A DNA stretch of 13,723 bases from an uncultured Flavobacteriales bacterium. Lineage in GTDB: Bacteria; Bacteroidota; Bacteroidia; Flavobacteriales_D; Sanyastnellaceae. Position numbers and translations under genes: made by a program. Below the pieces are notes generated by a model, which worked only from the letters and a program-made list of their open reading frames with translations, ran no database searches and had not been told where the DNA came from. The stretch is taken from positions 1-13,723 of the forward strand of contig CAJXOV010000011.1 in the NCBI GenBank assembly GCA_913057815.1, given 5' to 3'. Below, one piece after another: positions 7,019 through 13,723 of this stretch. Within the stretch, counting starts at the first letter, position 1. Each line of letters opens with the position of its first letter.

Positions 7019-7807
7019 CTATTTAGGGGCTCTTAAATTTACAATATCTTCAGGTAACCAACTGAAAAATGTATCTCCTCTTAATCCAGCTCTTAGTGTT
7101 TCTAAAGGAATAACATCATTAGGAGCTATATTTCCTAGGTTTACATTATGTCCCAGAAGCTTGATAAACCAAACTTGTTGAGGTTTTTTAGGAGCTTCCC
7201 ATAAAATTCTATCTCCATCTACTTTAGCTAAAATCTTATTCACCAGGATGGTGTGGGCAGATCCATTTGGTCTGTAAATACCAACGTTTCCACTTTCTCT
7301 AGCTTCAGCTATCACTTTCCAACTTCCTGCTTCCAACTCAGTCTGCATCATGCTGATCCATTTAGCTGGAGCTATTAAAATTCCTTCTTCTTTAGAACCT
7401 ACTTCAGAAAGAACTTTATAGTTTTTAGCTAATGACGATATCAGCTCTAACTTTTCATCATGAGGAAGAACGATAGAACCATCAGAAACTTCTAATGTAT
7501 TTATTCCTAAGTCGTCTATAAACTTTAAATACTCATCTAACTTTCCTCTAACATAGCATGCCTCGAATAATGTTCCACCTAGGTAGACATCCATTCCTGC
7601 GGCCTGATAAAGCTTAACTTTTTCCTTATTATTATTAGAAAAATAAGATGTCCCGAATCCTAATTTCACTAAATCTACGTAGTCACCACTTACAGAGACC
7701 ATGTCTTCAGCTTCTCTCGTAGACAAAGCTTTATCCATAATCATGTTCACTCCGTTTTCACGAGGCTTGGTAGTTCTTTCAGGTATGTGAGGTAGGTGTA
7801 ATTTCAT
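7019..7807 (-). CDS. ComA-family phosphosulfolactate synthase-like protein
   Basis: This belongs to the (2R)-phospho-3-sulfolactate synthase family (PF02679), whose studied archaeal member joins sulfite to phosphoenolpyruvate. The family also includes Bacillus YitD and plant HSA32. At 262 residues it is full length. Visible family blocks of a TIM barrel are GVNMIMDKALS (19-29), DLVKLGFGTS (45-54), YLGGTLFEA (75-83), LEVSDGSI (105-112), VLSEVGSKE (132-140), AEARESGNVGIY (167-178) and LWEAPKKPQQVWFIKLLG followed by NVNLGNI (202-227). The ATG at 7807 lies 13 nt after the TPR gene stop. Bacteroidota are not known to make coenzyme M and no comB, comC or comDE is in the window. The product could be sulfolactate or another sulfonate, or the protein may have changed role. 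Assignment to the family is firm; the reaction is inferred. Confidence 0.85.
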   Translation of the reverse strand: MKLHLPHIPERTTKPRENGVNMIMDKALSTREAEDMVSVSGDYVDLVKLGFGTSYFSNNNKEKVKLYQAAGMDVYLGGTLFEACYVRGKLDEYLKFIDDLGINTLEVSDGSIVLPHDEKLELISSLAKNYKVLSEVGSKEEGILIAPAKWISMMQTELEAGSWKVIAEARESGNVGIYRPNGSAHTILVNKILAKVDGDRILWEAPKKPQQVWFIKLLGHNVNLGNIAPNDVIPLETLRAGLRGDTFFSWLPEDIVNLRAPK

Positions 7808-7820
7808 TTTTATTATCTAG

Positions 7821-9230
7821 TTAGAATTCGTTAAGAAGATTTACAAAGTTCGGATCTTCCAGTAAATCTGAATCAGCAGAAGAAAGTGTATCTTTCACAC
7901 TTTTATCCTCAGTCAACAGTTCACGGGCTAATTCGATAGCTTCTTTACGCTTTCCAATTTTGTGCAAATAAACTACTTTTTTCAACCAAAGTTGCTCATT
8001 TGAGTAAGCAGTTTCAATTCCCTCTTCGATTGTAGAGATGGCTCTTTCTAGATTATCCTCTTGGTAATAGATAAAAGCCAATTCAATCCAAGCTTCTTCT
8101 AGCCCTTCTTCTATAGATATAAGGTTCTTAACAACCAGCTTAGCTTGATCATATCTATCAAGCTCACTCATCACGCTAGCTAGCATTAAGTGAGCATTAT
8201 AATTCTCAGAATCCATTTCTACAGCTTTCTCATAAAATGGAATAGCTGACAAATAGTCAAACTGGATTTCTTTTAAAAACCCCAGTCCTATGTATGCTTC
8301 AGAAAAATACTCATCTACCTCTAACGCTTTTAAATAATACTCTTCAGCTTGCTTATACTCATTAAGGTTTTCAAAACAGTCTGCTATGATGCAGTAATTT
8401 AAAGCCATGGGTGGCCTGTGCTTGATTTCTTCAAATAGAGATTCAAGAGCCAGTTTATACTTCTCTTGTTTGATGAGCACTTCGGCTTTTTTATAATATG
8501 CTATACCATAATCCTCTTTTATAGCGATAGCATAATCATAGCTAATAATAGCCTGATCTAGCAGGCTAAAATCAAACTGCATCATTCCTAAATAAAACCA
8601 CACTTTGGCATTATAAGGATTTGTATCTAAATATTTCTGAAGGATTTGCTCTCCTTCGACTAGAAGATCATTTCTTTTCACACATGAGCTAACTTCACGC
8701 AGCACCAAGTCCAAATCTATCCCCAATTCTAGAGATGTCTCATAGCACACCAGTGCTTTAGCAGGCTCTCCTATTATTTGGTATTGCAACGCTACTTCTA
8801 CTAAAACCTCAGCTTTAAGCTCATTATCAGCCACATCATAAGCCTTCTTAAAATAACTAATGGCTCTCTTCGGCTCTTTTTCTTGAGCATGAGCCATACC
8901 TAATCCGAAAAGAATTTCTTGGTTAAGAGGGTCTGAATTCAGTAGTTCTATTAACATACCTTTTCCTTTTTCAAACTCACCTAAACTCACTAAAATCTGT
9001 CCTTTCCTCAGCTTAAGAAACTGGTTTTCACGAAAAATAGATAATCCATGATTCACAGCTTTAAGAGCCTCAGAAGGCTTAGCTCTCTCTAAATAATGAT
9101 CTATAATTACCTCTAACTGATCTACATCAAAATATACGTTAGAAGCATTATTCAACATGGAGTTAAACTTTTTCACTAACCCCTTTGAGTTTTGCTCTTC
9201 TAAATGAGCATCTTCTTCATCCATCCACAT
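7821..9230 (-). CDS. Tetratricopeptide repeat protein, cytoplasmic
   Basis: This 469-residue protein is made almost entirely of 34-residue TPR helices from about residue 35 to 450, for example FGLGMAHAQEKEPKRAISYF, VWFYLGMMQFDFSLLDQAII and YIGLGFLKEIQFDYLSAIPF. It has no signal peptide and no membrane segment, and the N-terminus is acidic (MWMDEEDAHLEEQNSK). It is probably a cytoplasmic scaffold; partners are unknown. It is the first gene of the minus-strand operon leading into the ComA-family, rhodanese and DUF368 genes. From memory, a TPR gene near ComA and DUF368 genes recurs in Flavobacteriia, but I cannot verify that here. A second in-frame ATG at 9224 is an equally good start. Confidence 0.88.
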   Translation of the reverse strand: MWMDEEDAHLEEQNSKGLVKKFNSMLNNASNVYFDVDQLEVIIDHYLERAKPSEALKAVNHGLSIFRENQFLKLRKGQILVSLGEFEKGKGMLIELLNSDPLNQEILFGLGMAHAQEKEPKRAISYFKKAYDVADNELKAEVLVEVALQYQIIGEPAKALVCYETSLELGIDLDLVLREVSSCVKRNDLLVEGEQILQKYLDTNPYNAKVWFYLGMMQFDFSLLDQAIISYDYAIAIKEDYGIAYYKKAEVLIKQEKYKLALESLFEEIKHRPPMALNYCIIADCFENLNEYKQAEEYYLKALEVDEYFSEAYIGLGFLKEIQFDYLSAIPFYEKAVEMDSENYNAHLMLASVMSELDRYDQAKLVVKNLISIEEGLEEAWIELAFIYYQEDNLERAISTIEEGIETAYSNEQLWLKKVVYLHKIGKRKEAIELARELLTEDKSVKDTLSSADSDLLEDPNFVNLLNEF

Positions 9231-9317
9231 TCGTTCCTTGTTTTACGTCTTAGTCCATAACCAACACATATGCCATTCCTTTCATCACAGACAAAGTGTC
9301 ATACTTACCGACTGTCT

Positions 9318-9325
9318 CAAATATA
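9318..9325 (-). promoter_or_regulatory. Candidate -7 box for the TPR-ComA-rhodanese-DUF368 operon
   Basis: Minus-strand TATATTTG matches TAnnTTTG exactly and would give a leader of roughly 80 nt before the ATG at 9230. No TTG lies at the normal -33 distance, so support is limited to one box in the right place. Confidence 0.4.
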
Positions 9326-9455
9326 ACGATGATTTTTCCGACTATAGCGTAATAGCACTGTTGTTTTTAACATTTCATAGGATTAACTGTTAATACTTCA
9401 ACAGTAACTCTTCATAACACTTTAATCATCCATATAAAAAAGGCCCATATCCAAT

Positions 9456-9463
9456 TAATTTTG
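9456..9463 (+). promoter_or_regulatory. -7 box of the glmM promoter
   Basis: TAATTTTG matches TAnnTTTG exactly, 52 nt upstream of the glmM TTG start, with transcription expected to begin near 9470. No clear -33 TTG is seen. The predicted leader contains a 7-codon reading frame (9496-9519) that overlaps the glmM start. Confidence 0.5.
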
Positions 9464-9495
9464 TGAGGTAAACTAGATTATTAACTAGCGTAGCA

Positions 9496-9519
9496 ATGCT
9501 AAAAAATACAGACCATTGA
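9496..9519 (+). other. Possible 7-codon upstream ORF overlapping the glmM start
   Basis: ATG at 9496 opens MLKNTDH and stops at TGA 9517-9519. This stop overlaps the glmM initiation codon (TTG, 9516-9518) in a TTGA arrangement like those of translationally coupled genes. It is the only ATG between the predicted transcription start and the TTG. It may be a coupling device that helps ribosomes use a weak start codon, or chance. Confidence 0.3.
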
Positions 9520-10892
9520 CTTTAATTAAATCCATATCTGGAATTCGAGGAACTATCGGAGGGAAAAGAGATGAAAACTTGACTCCAGAAGACATAGTAA
9601 AATTCACATCCGCTTTTGTAACATTTATTCAAAACAGGTCCGGTAAAACCAAAATTAAAGTGATCGTAGGAAGAGACGCTAGAATTAGTGGGGAAATGGT
9701 AAATCAACTAGTGTGTGGAACTTTGATGGGCATGGGAGCTGATATTGTTGATTTAGGCTTAAGTACTACACCCACTGTTGAAGTAGCTGTGCCTATGGAA
9801 GATGCAGACGCAGGCATCATACTTACCGCTAGTCATAATCCAGCTCAGTGGAATGCACTTAAATTACTCAATGAAAAAGGGGAATTCATTTCTGCCGCTG
9901 ATGGAGCAGAAGTATTGGCTAATGGAGAATCAGGAAATGCCACTTATGCTGAAGTGTATGACTTAGGGACTTATAAAAAAGACGACTCTTACATTCAAAA
10001 GCACATAGAAGAGATTTTAAAATTAGATATTCTAAATATCGAAGCTATCAAAGCTGCTAATTTAAAAGTGGCAGTGGATGCTGTTAACTCTACAGGAGGA
10101 ATTTCTATTCCTGCTATGCTAGAAGCGTTAGGAGTTCAACAAATAGAAAAACTTTACTGCACTCCAAATGGAGATTTCCCACACAACCCTGAGCCTTTAA
10201 AAGAGCATCTTACAGAAATCTCTAAGGTAGTTCAGGAAAAAGGATGTGACATGGGCGTAGTGGTAGATCCAGATGTAGATCGTTTGGCTATGGTATGTGA
10301 AGATGGCAGCATGTTCGGAGAAGAGTACACTCTAGTATCAGTGGCTGACTATGTTTTAAGTAAAAAACCAGGAAATACTGTAAGCAATCTTTCAAGCACT
10401 AGAGCATTGGCAGATGTGACTAACAAGCATGGTCAAACTTATACAGCTTCTGCTGTGGGTGAAGTAAATGTAGTAGATGCTATGAAAAAAACTAACGCGG
10501 TTATTGGCGGTGAAGGAAATGGAGGCATCATTTATCCTGAGCTTCATTATGGTAGAGACTCTCTAGTAGGAGTAGCATTATTCCTTTCACTTTATGCCGA
10601 GAAAAAGCTAAAAATGACCGAACTTCGAGATTCTTATCCGCAGTACTCAATGATAAAATCTAAAGTGAATTTATCTCCTGAGTTAGACGTAGATAAGACT
10701 CTTTCTGAGATTCAAAAAAAGTATGCTGCCGAACGTTTAACTACAGTAGACGGTGTAAAAATAGATTTCGAAGAGGGATGGGTTCATTTGAGAAAATCAA
10801 ACACTGAGCCTATAGTTAGAGTTTATGCAGAAGGAAAATCACCTGCAGCTGCAGAAACTTTAGCTAAAAAATTAATGGACGAAATAGCCTAA
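9516..10892 (+). CDS. glmM: Phosphoglucosamine mutase
   Basis: This enzyme interconverts glucosamine-6-phosphate and glucosamine-1-phosphate on the way to UDP-GlcNAc for peptidoglycan and surface glycans. It is an alpha-D-phosphohexomutase of 458 residues, full length. The N-terminus MTLIKSISGIRGTIGG is typical of the Bacteroidota type. The phosphoserine loop TASHNPAQWNALK has catalytic Ser106, the metal site DPDVDRLA has D251, D253 and D255, the sugar-binding loop is GGEGNGGIIYPELHYGRDS, and the C-terminal phosphate loop is RKSNTEPIVRVYAEG. The start is TTG: no ATG lies in frame between the stop at 9486 and this codon, and homology begins exactly here. A phosphomannomutase or phosphoglucomutase is the alternative, but the NPAQWNALK and EGNGG loops fit GlmM. 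It shares an operon with the cysteine desulfurase gene. Confidence 0.88.
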   Translation: MTLIKSISGIRGTIGGKRDENLTPEDIVKFTSAFVTFIQNRSGKTKIKVIVGRDARISGEMVNQLVCGTLMGMGADIVDLGLSTTPTVEVAVPMEDADAGIILTASHNPAQWNALKLLNEKGEFISAADGAEVLANGESGNATYAEVYDLGTYKKDDSYIQKHIEEILKLDILNIEAIKAANLKVAVDAVNSTGGISIPAMLEALGVQQIEKLYCTPNGDFPHNPEPLKEHLTEISKVVQEKGCDMGVVVDPDVDRLAMVCEDGSMFGEEYTLVSVADYVLSKKPGNTVSNLSSTRALADVTNKHGQTYTASAVGEVNVVDAMKKTNAVIGGEGNGGIIYPELHYGRDSLVGVALFLSLYAEKKLKMTELRDSYPQYSMIKSKVNLSPELDVDKTLSEIQKKYAAERLTTVDGVKIDFEEGWVHLRKSNTEPIVRVYAEGKSPAAAETLAKKLMDEIA

Positions 10893-10927
10893 GTTTAGTT
10901 AATAATAGAAGATTAATAGTGATGCAC

Positions 10928-12079
10928 ATGAAGCCGGTTTATTTAGATAATGCAGCTACTACTCCAATGGATCCTGAGGTAGTTCAAGCAATGATTCCGT
11001 ACATGGAGACTCATTTTGGTAACCCGAGTTCAAGCCATTCTTTCGGAAGAAAGACTAAAACAGCCATAGAACAGGCTAGAAGAAAAATAGCAGGGCTGCT
11101 AAACTGTTCTCCTTCAGAAATATGTTTTACTTCTGGTGGAACTGAGGCTGACAACTTAGCTATATGCTCTGCTGTAAAGGACTTAGGTTGTAAAAGAATA
11201 ATTACCACCCACATAGAGCACAGTGCAGTTATTAAGACTGCGGCTAACATGAGCGACCTCGGATTAGCTAAAGTAGTTCATGTTGATCTTTTAGAAAATG
11301 GCCATGTAGACTTGGCACATCTAGAGGAACTCTTAACTAATGGAGAAGGAAAGGCATTGGTTAGCCTAATGCACGGAAATAATGAAATAGCTAATATTTT
11401 ACCTCTTGAAGAAGTGAATGCGCTTTGCAAAGCCAATGGTGCTTTATTTCACTCAGACACTGTTCAAACGATGGGGCATTACCAGTTTGACATGAAGTCA
11501 CTACCCATAGATTTCATTACATGTGCTGCGCACAAACTTCATGGCCCCAAAGGAATTGGATTCTTATATATCAATAAGAATTTAAAAATTAAACCGCTTA
11601 TAGTAGGTGGTGGACAAGAGCGGCAATTGAGAGGTGGAACCGAAAACCTTTATGGGATAATAGGATTAGCTAAGGCGTTAGAAATAGCCAATAGAGATAT
11701 AACAGAGCATCAAAATCAGGTGAGTGCTTTAAAGCAGCACATGATATCGAGATGTATAAATGAAATTCCCGGAACTGAATTTAACGGTGATTGCGTAAGT
11801 AAAGACAGCTTGTATACTGTGTTAAACGTTACATTTCCTCCATGTGAAAATGCAGGTATGATGTTGTTCTTATTGGATTTAGAAGGTGTGGCTTGTTCAG
11901 GCGGAAGCGCATGCTCCTCTGGTGCAGCTAAAGGATCTCATGTATTAGAATCTATACATGCCATAAGAGAAGGAAGAGCTAGTTTAAGATTCTCTTTCTC
12001 TAGATTCACCTCTATAGAATGCGTGGATTACGCGGTAGACAAAGTAAAGGAGCTGTGTGCTATTGAAGAGCTTGTATAG
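10928..12079 (+). CDS. Cysteine desulfurase, NifS/IscS family (class V aminotransferase)
   Basis: This PLP enzyme takes sulfur from cysteine as a Cys-bound persulfide and delivers it to Fe-S cluster or thio-cofactor synthesis. Seen in the sequence are KPVYLDNAATTPMDPEV, FTSGGTEADNLAI, the HIEHSAV histidine block, MHGNNEIANILPLEE, HSDTVQTMGH, the PLP lysine in CAAHKLHGPKG (K203), RGGTENLYGIIG and the catalytic-Cys loop CSGGSACSSGA (C329). The loop is the long-loop (group I) type. Three in-frame starts exist: GTG 10919, ATG 10922 and ATG 10928. I chose 10928 because it yields the family N-terminus MKPVYLDNAATTP. The gap to glmM is 35 nt, so they are probably co-transcribed, and transcription ends at the hairpin at 12108-12137. 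Which cluster or cofactor system it serves cannot be told; no iscU or sufU lies beside it. Confidence 0.93.
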   Translation: MKPVYLDNAATTPMDPEVVQAMIPYMETHFGNPSSSHSFGRKTKTAIEQARRKIAGLLNCSPSEICFTSGGTEADNLAICSAVKDLGCKRIITTHIEHSAVIKTAANMSDLGLAKVVHVDLLENGHVDLAHLEELLTNGEGKALVSLMHGNNEIANILPLEEVNALCKANGALFHSDTVQTMGHYQFDMKSLPIDFITCAAHKLHGPKGIGFLYINKNLKIKPLIVGGGQERQLRGGTENLYGIIGLAKALEIANRDITEHQNQVSALKQHMISRCINEIPGTEFNGDCVSKDSLYTVLNVTFPPCENAGMMLFLLDLEGVACSGGSACSSGAAKGSHVLESIHAIREGRASLRFSFSRFTSIECVDYAVDKVKELCAIEELV

Positions 12080-12107
12080 CGAATAAACTGAGAATAAATC
12101 TCATAAA

Positions 12108-12148
12108 AAAACCACTTAAGGGTTTCTCAAGTGGTTTGAATATTTTTT
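12108..12148. terminator. Hairpin terminator between convergent genes
   Basis: AAACCACTT (12108-12116) pairs with AAGTGGTTT (12129-12137) around a short loop, and a T-rich run (tattttttta) follows on the plus strand. On the minus strand the stem is followed by TTTT. It therefore can end both the glmM-desulfurase operon and the minus-strand gene ending at 12159. Confidence 0.8.
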
Positions 12149-12158
12149 TATTTCCTTC

Positions 12159-12449
12159 TTACTGAAGTTGGACTGATTCTACTCTGTTAAACGGAATGAT
12201 TACTCCTCCTTTTAACACGATATGCTTCTTAGTAGCTTGCCAGACTGTAGTTTCTACCATTTTCAATCCTTCATTATCTCTAAACACAATAGAAATTTTT
12301 TCTTTATAGCTATTCCCCAGTTTTACTGCAGTTTCTAGCATAAATGATAAATTTATTTGTTGTTGTCTTTCCAAAGGAAGTGGCTCTGAAGGAAAGGTTA
12401 ATGATGATATATTTTCTTTTTCTACAAGGAGAGGCGTTTTTCGAGTCAT
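12159..12449 (-). CDS. Conserved small protein of unknown function, 96 aa
   Basis: The protein is soluble and about 11 kDa, without signal peptide or membrane segment. The N-terminal third is helical and charged (LERQQQINLSFMLETAVKLG). The rest alternates hydrophobic and polar residues and ends in a strand pattern, KISIVFRDNEGLKMVETTVWQATKKHIVLKGG then IIPFNRVESVQLQ, suggesting a small beta-barrel of the SH3/Sm type. I recall similar short proteins in other Bacteroidota, which supports it as a real gene, but no function is known to me. ATG at 12449. No clear promoter box was found in the 91 bp upstream. It ends at a two-way terminator shared with the cysteine desulfurase gene. Confidence 0.75.
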   Translation of the reverse strand: MTRKTPLLVEKENISSLTFPSEPLPLERQQQINLSFMLETAVKLGNSYKEKISIVFRDNEGLKMVETTVWQATKKHIVLKGGVIIPFNRVESVQLQ

Positions 12450-12521
12450 GTAATAATAGTTTTTATAATAAACGAAATTTTGACTCGGTATGTTTCGCTA
12501 AAAGACGATTTAAAAAGAATT

Positions 12522-12542
12522 GAAAACTAGAAATCCTAGTTT
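12522..12542 (-). terminator. Candidate terminator after the GNAT gene
   Basis: AAACTAG (12524-12530) and CTAGTTT (12536-12542) form a 7-bp stem with a 5-nt loop. On the minus strand it begins inside the acetyltransferase stop codon and is followed by TTTCAATTCTTTTT. The stem is AT-rich and the U-run is broken, so it is a weak terminator. Confidence 0.45.
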
Positions 12543-13086
12543 ATTTCTTAATTCGGGAATCCGACTCAAGTATCGAGTATTCAAAATTATCAGACCATCC
12601 TGAAGGCAGCGGTAAGATTTGCCTTCCTCTTCCCTCTCTTATCATTCCTACTTTTTCTAACACTTTAATAGAACCCAAATTGCCCACAGCACATCCCGCT
12701 TGAATACGGTGTAATATTAACTGGTCGAATCCAAATTCTAAGACCAAGCTTAGAGCTTCTGTAGCTATTCCTTTCCCCCAATTTTGTGGATGGACGGTGT
12801 ACCACACTTCACCTCTTCTATATCTTTTAGCTCCTAAGTTTATTCCTATTAAACCAACTGGAGTTTCTCCTTCTGAAATTTTAAAATGGAACCGCTCTAT
12901 GGATTCTTTGGCATGATGCTCTTCCCATTCGCTCACTGTTTTTCTAGTAACTTCTATGTTCTTAGGTTCTGGCAGTGTATTAAACTCTGCAGATTCAGGA
13001 TAAGACTGTAGTTCATGAATGAATGGAAGGTCTTCTAGGCTGGCTAAAGTAAGCGTGAGTCTATTTGAGGAGAGAGTGCTTTTCAT
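12541..13086 (-). CDS. GNAT N-acetyltransferase, RimJ/RimL type
   Basis: This acetyl-CoA-dependent N-acyltransferase is 181 residues from the ATG at 13086 (MKSTLSSNRLTLTLAS). The acceptor is unknown; relatives act on ribosomal-protein N-termini, amino acids or antibiotics. Visible elements are the N-terminal strand and helix (LTLTLASLEDLPFIHELQSY), GLIGINLG, EVWYTVHPQNWGKGIATEAL (the acetyl-CoA P-loop, Q-x-x-G-K-G-I-A), and CAVGNLGSIKVLEKVGMIREG. A longer reading frame from a TTG at 13122 is rejected because its first codons lie inside the upstream gene's terminator hairpin (13110-13142). It has at most 23 nt of upstream space before that hairpin, so its promoter must overlap the hairpin or it relies on read-through. 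Confidence 0.88.
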   Translation of the reverse strand: MKSTLSSNRLTLTLASLEDLPFIHELQSYPESAEFNTLPEPKNIEVTRKTVSEWEEHHAKESIERFHFKISEGETPVGLIGINLGAKRYRRGEVWYTVHPQNWGKGIATEALSLVLEFGFDQLILHRIQAGCAVGNLGSIKVLEKVGMIREGRGRQILPLPSGWSDNFEYSILESDSRIKK

Positions 13087-13109
13087 TGTGGGTGGGAAGG
13101 TATAGATAA

Positions 13110-13142
13110 AAAAGCCACTCAAAAAAACTATTAGTGGCTTTT
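13110..13142 (-). terminator. Rho-independent terminator of the right-edge membrane gene
   Basis: AAAAGCCACT (13110-13119) and AGTGGCTTTT (13133-13142) make a perfect 10-bp stem around a 13-nt loop. On the minus strand it is followed by a T run. It lies 12 bp past the stop at 13154 and before the acetyltransferase start, so the two genes are separate units or linked by read-through. Confidence 0.8.
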
Positions 13143-13153
13143 GGAAAACAATT

Positions 13154-13678
13154 TCATTTTAAGAATTGTTCATCTTTAAATTTTAGAATCATCTCTTTTA
13201 TTCTCTTCATAGTCTCCTCCTGTTTTTCAGTAACGAGATGTACTGACTTATCTTTCTCTAAAAATGCCAATTTGTAATTTCCTTCAATATTTACTGGTCT
13301 GTCTAATAAGTTTACTTCTATCACTTCTCTGCTAAATGTTGTCTTTGAATCCTTGAACCATTTATAATGCGCCACATATGTCAATGTTTCTTTAGCTATG
13401 GTAATTATTTCTTTACCGTATAGATTCCACGCTAGTAATCGCGTTAAATAATATGCACTACCCGCTAATAGTCCTATGAAAACCAAATGAAAAATCTTAA
13501 AATCCCCAGAAGTCACACTACCGATCAACATCAACAGGGCCATCAAACTAGATATTAGAATAAAAAATCCCAATATGAACCTTAAGATTATGTTCGGTCT
13601 TTTAGAACTTAACGTAATTGTAATTTCATTGGCAGAATGTTCTACTCTATATCCTTCCTCTTCTATATTATCTAATTC
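13154..13678 (-). CDS. Membrane protein of unknown function, N-terminus missing (truncated by adapter)
   Basis: The genomic part begins at codon GAA (13676-13678) and encodes 174 residues from ELDNIEEEGYRVEHSA to KDEQFLK. It has a short beta-rich cytoplasmic lead, two hydrophobic helices (ILRFILGFFILISSLMALLM and FHLVFIGLLAGSAYYLTRLL), then a soluble tail (KEIITIAKETLTYVAHYKWF and onward) whose pattern suits a small PH-like or other beta domain ending in a helix. I do not recognise the family. The ATG at 13693 seen in the raw sequence, giving MYKRQ, lies wholly in sequencing adapter, so the real start is unknown and upstream of the available sequence. It ends at a strong terminator. Confidence 0.7.
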   Translation of the reverse strand, partial: ELDNIEEEGYRVEHSANEITITLSSKRPNIILRFILGFFILISSLMALLMLIGSVTSGDFKIFHLVFIGLLAGSAYYLTRLLAWNLYGKEIITIAKETLTYVAHYKWFKDSKTTFSREVIEVNLLDRPVNIEGNYKLAFLEKDKSVHLVTEKQEETMKRIKEMILKFKDEQFLK

Positions 13679-13723
13679 CTGTCTCTTATACACATCTCCG
13701 AGCCCACGAGACCTCTCTACATC
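13679..13723. other. Illumina Nextera adapter contamination (non-genomic)
   Basis: CTGTCTCTTATACACATCT (13679-13697) is the 19-bp Tn5 mosaic end. CCGAGCCCACGAGAC (13698-13712) is the rest of the Nextera read-2 adapter. CTCTCTAC (13713-13720) fits an i7 index (matches N707 as I recall), and ATC begins the P7 primer tail. The run exactly abuts the window end, as expected for adapter read-through left on a contig edge. Confidence 0.97.

Noticed and set aside
7019..7807. Coenzyme M biosynthesis pathway
   Set aside because: Only the first-step homologue is present. No comB, comC or comDE is in the window and the host looks like Bacteroidota, which are not known to make coenzyme M.
9386..9405. Inverted repeat ACTGTT / AACAGT upstream of glmM as a hairpin or riboswitch (GlmS-like control)
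   Set aside because: It has only a 6-bp stem in AT-rich DNA with an 8-nt loop, and it lies upstream of the predicted transcription start.
13154..13693. Complete 179-residue protein starting at the ATG at 13693
   Set aside because: The first five codons lie in sequencing adapter; the gene is truncated.
1..13723. CRISPR, tRNA, insertion sequence, phage or integration features
   Set aside because: No regularly spaced repeats with spacers, cloverleaf sequences, transposase motifs or terminal inverted repeats were found on either strand.

Overview
The window looks like chromosomal DNA from a low-GC member of the phylum Bacteroidota, probably Flavobacteriia-like. The evidence is a C-terminal type IX secretion (T9SS) sorting domain, a TPR sensor kinase paired with a NarL-type regulator, a single-chain-style E1 dehydrogenase, several good matches to the Bacteroidota -7 promoter box TAnnTTTG, and few Shine-Dalgarno sequences. 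There are no tRNAs, rRNAs, CRISPR arrays or insertion sequences, and no gene-free stretch longer than 300 bases. Placement below phylum is a guess.

Left part (1-5386). A 2-oxoacid dehydrogenase E1 gene runs off the left edge on the minus strand. A divergent intergenic region with a clear promoter and a perfect 14-bp palindrome separates it from a two-component pair on the plus strand: an extracytoplasmic TPR sensor histidine kinase, then its NarL/FixJ response regulator 19 nt later. The next gene encodes a secreted delta-60-repeat protein with a T9SS sorting domain. Its promoter carries two CCATG-N4-CCATG units just upstream of the -33 region, so control by the adjacent regulator is a testable guess.

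Middle part (5379-9230, minus strand). Five tightly packed genes read TPR protein > ComA-family phosphosulfolactate synthase > single-domain rhodanese > DUF368 (polyprenyl-phosphate transporter family) > small membrane protein. The gaps are 13, 7, 1 and 9 nt. No coenzyme M pathway partners are present, so the sulfonate or sulfur role of this operon is open. It is the most interesting biology here.

Right part (9231-13723). A divergent intergenic region leads into glmM (phosphoglucosamine mutase, TTG start) and a class V cysteine desulfurase, ending at a strong hairpin terminator. On the minus strand follow a conserved 96-aa protein of unknown function, a RimJ/RimL-type GNAT acetyltransferase and a membrane protein truncated at the right edge. 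The last 45 bases (13679-13723) are not genomic. They are Illumina Nextera adapter plus what looks like an index, and they create a false 'MYKRQ' N-terminus on the last gene.
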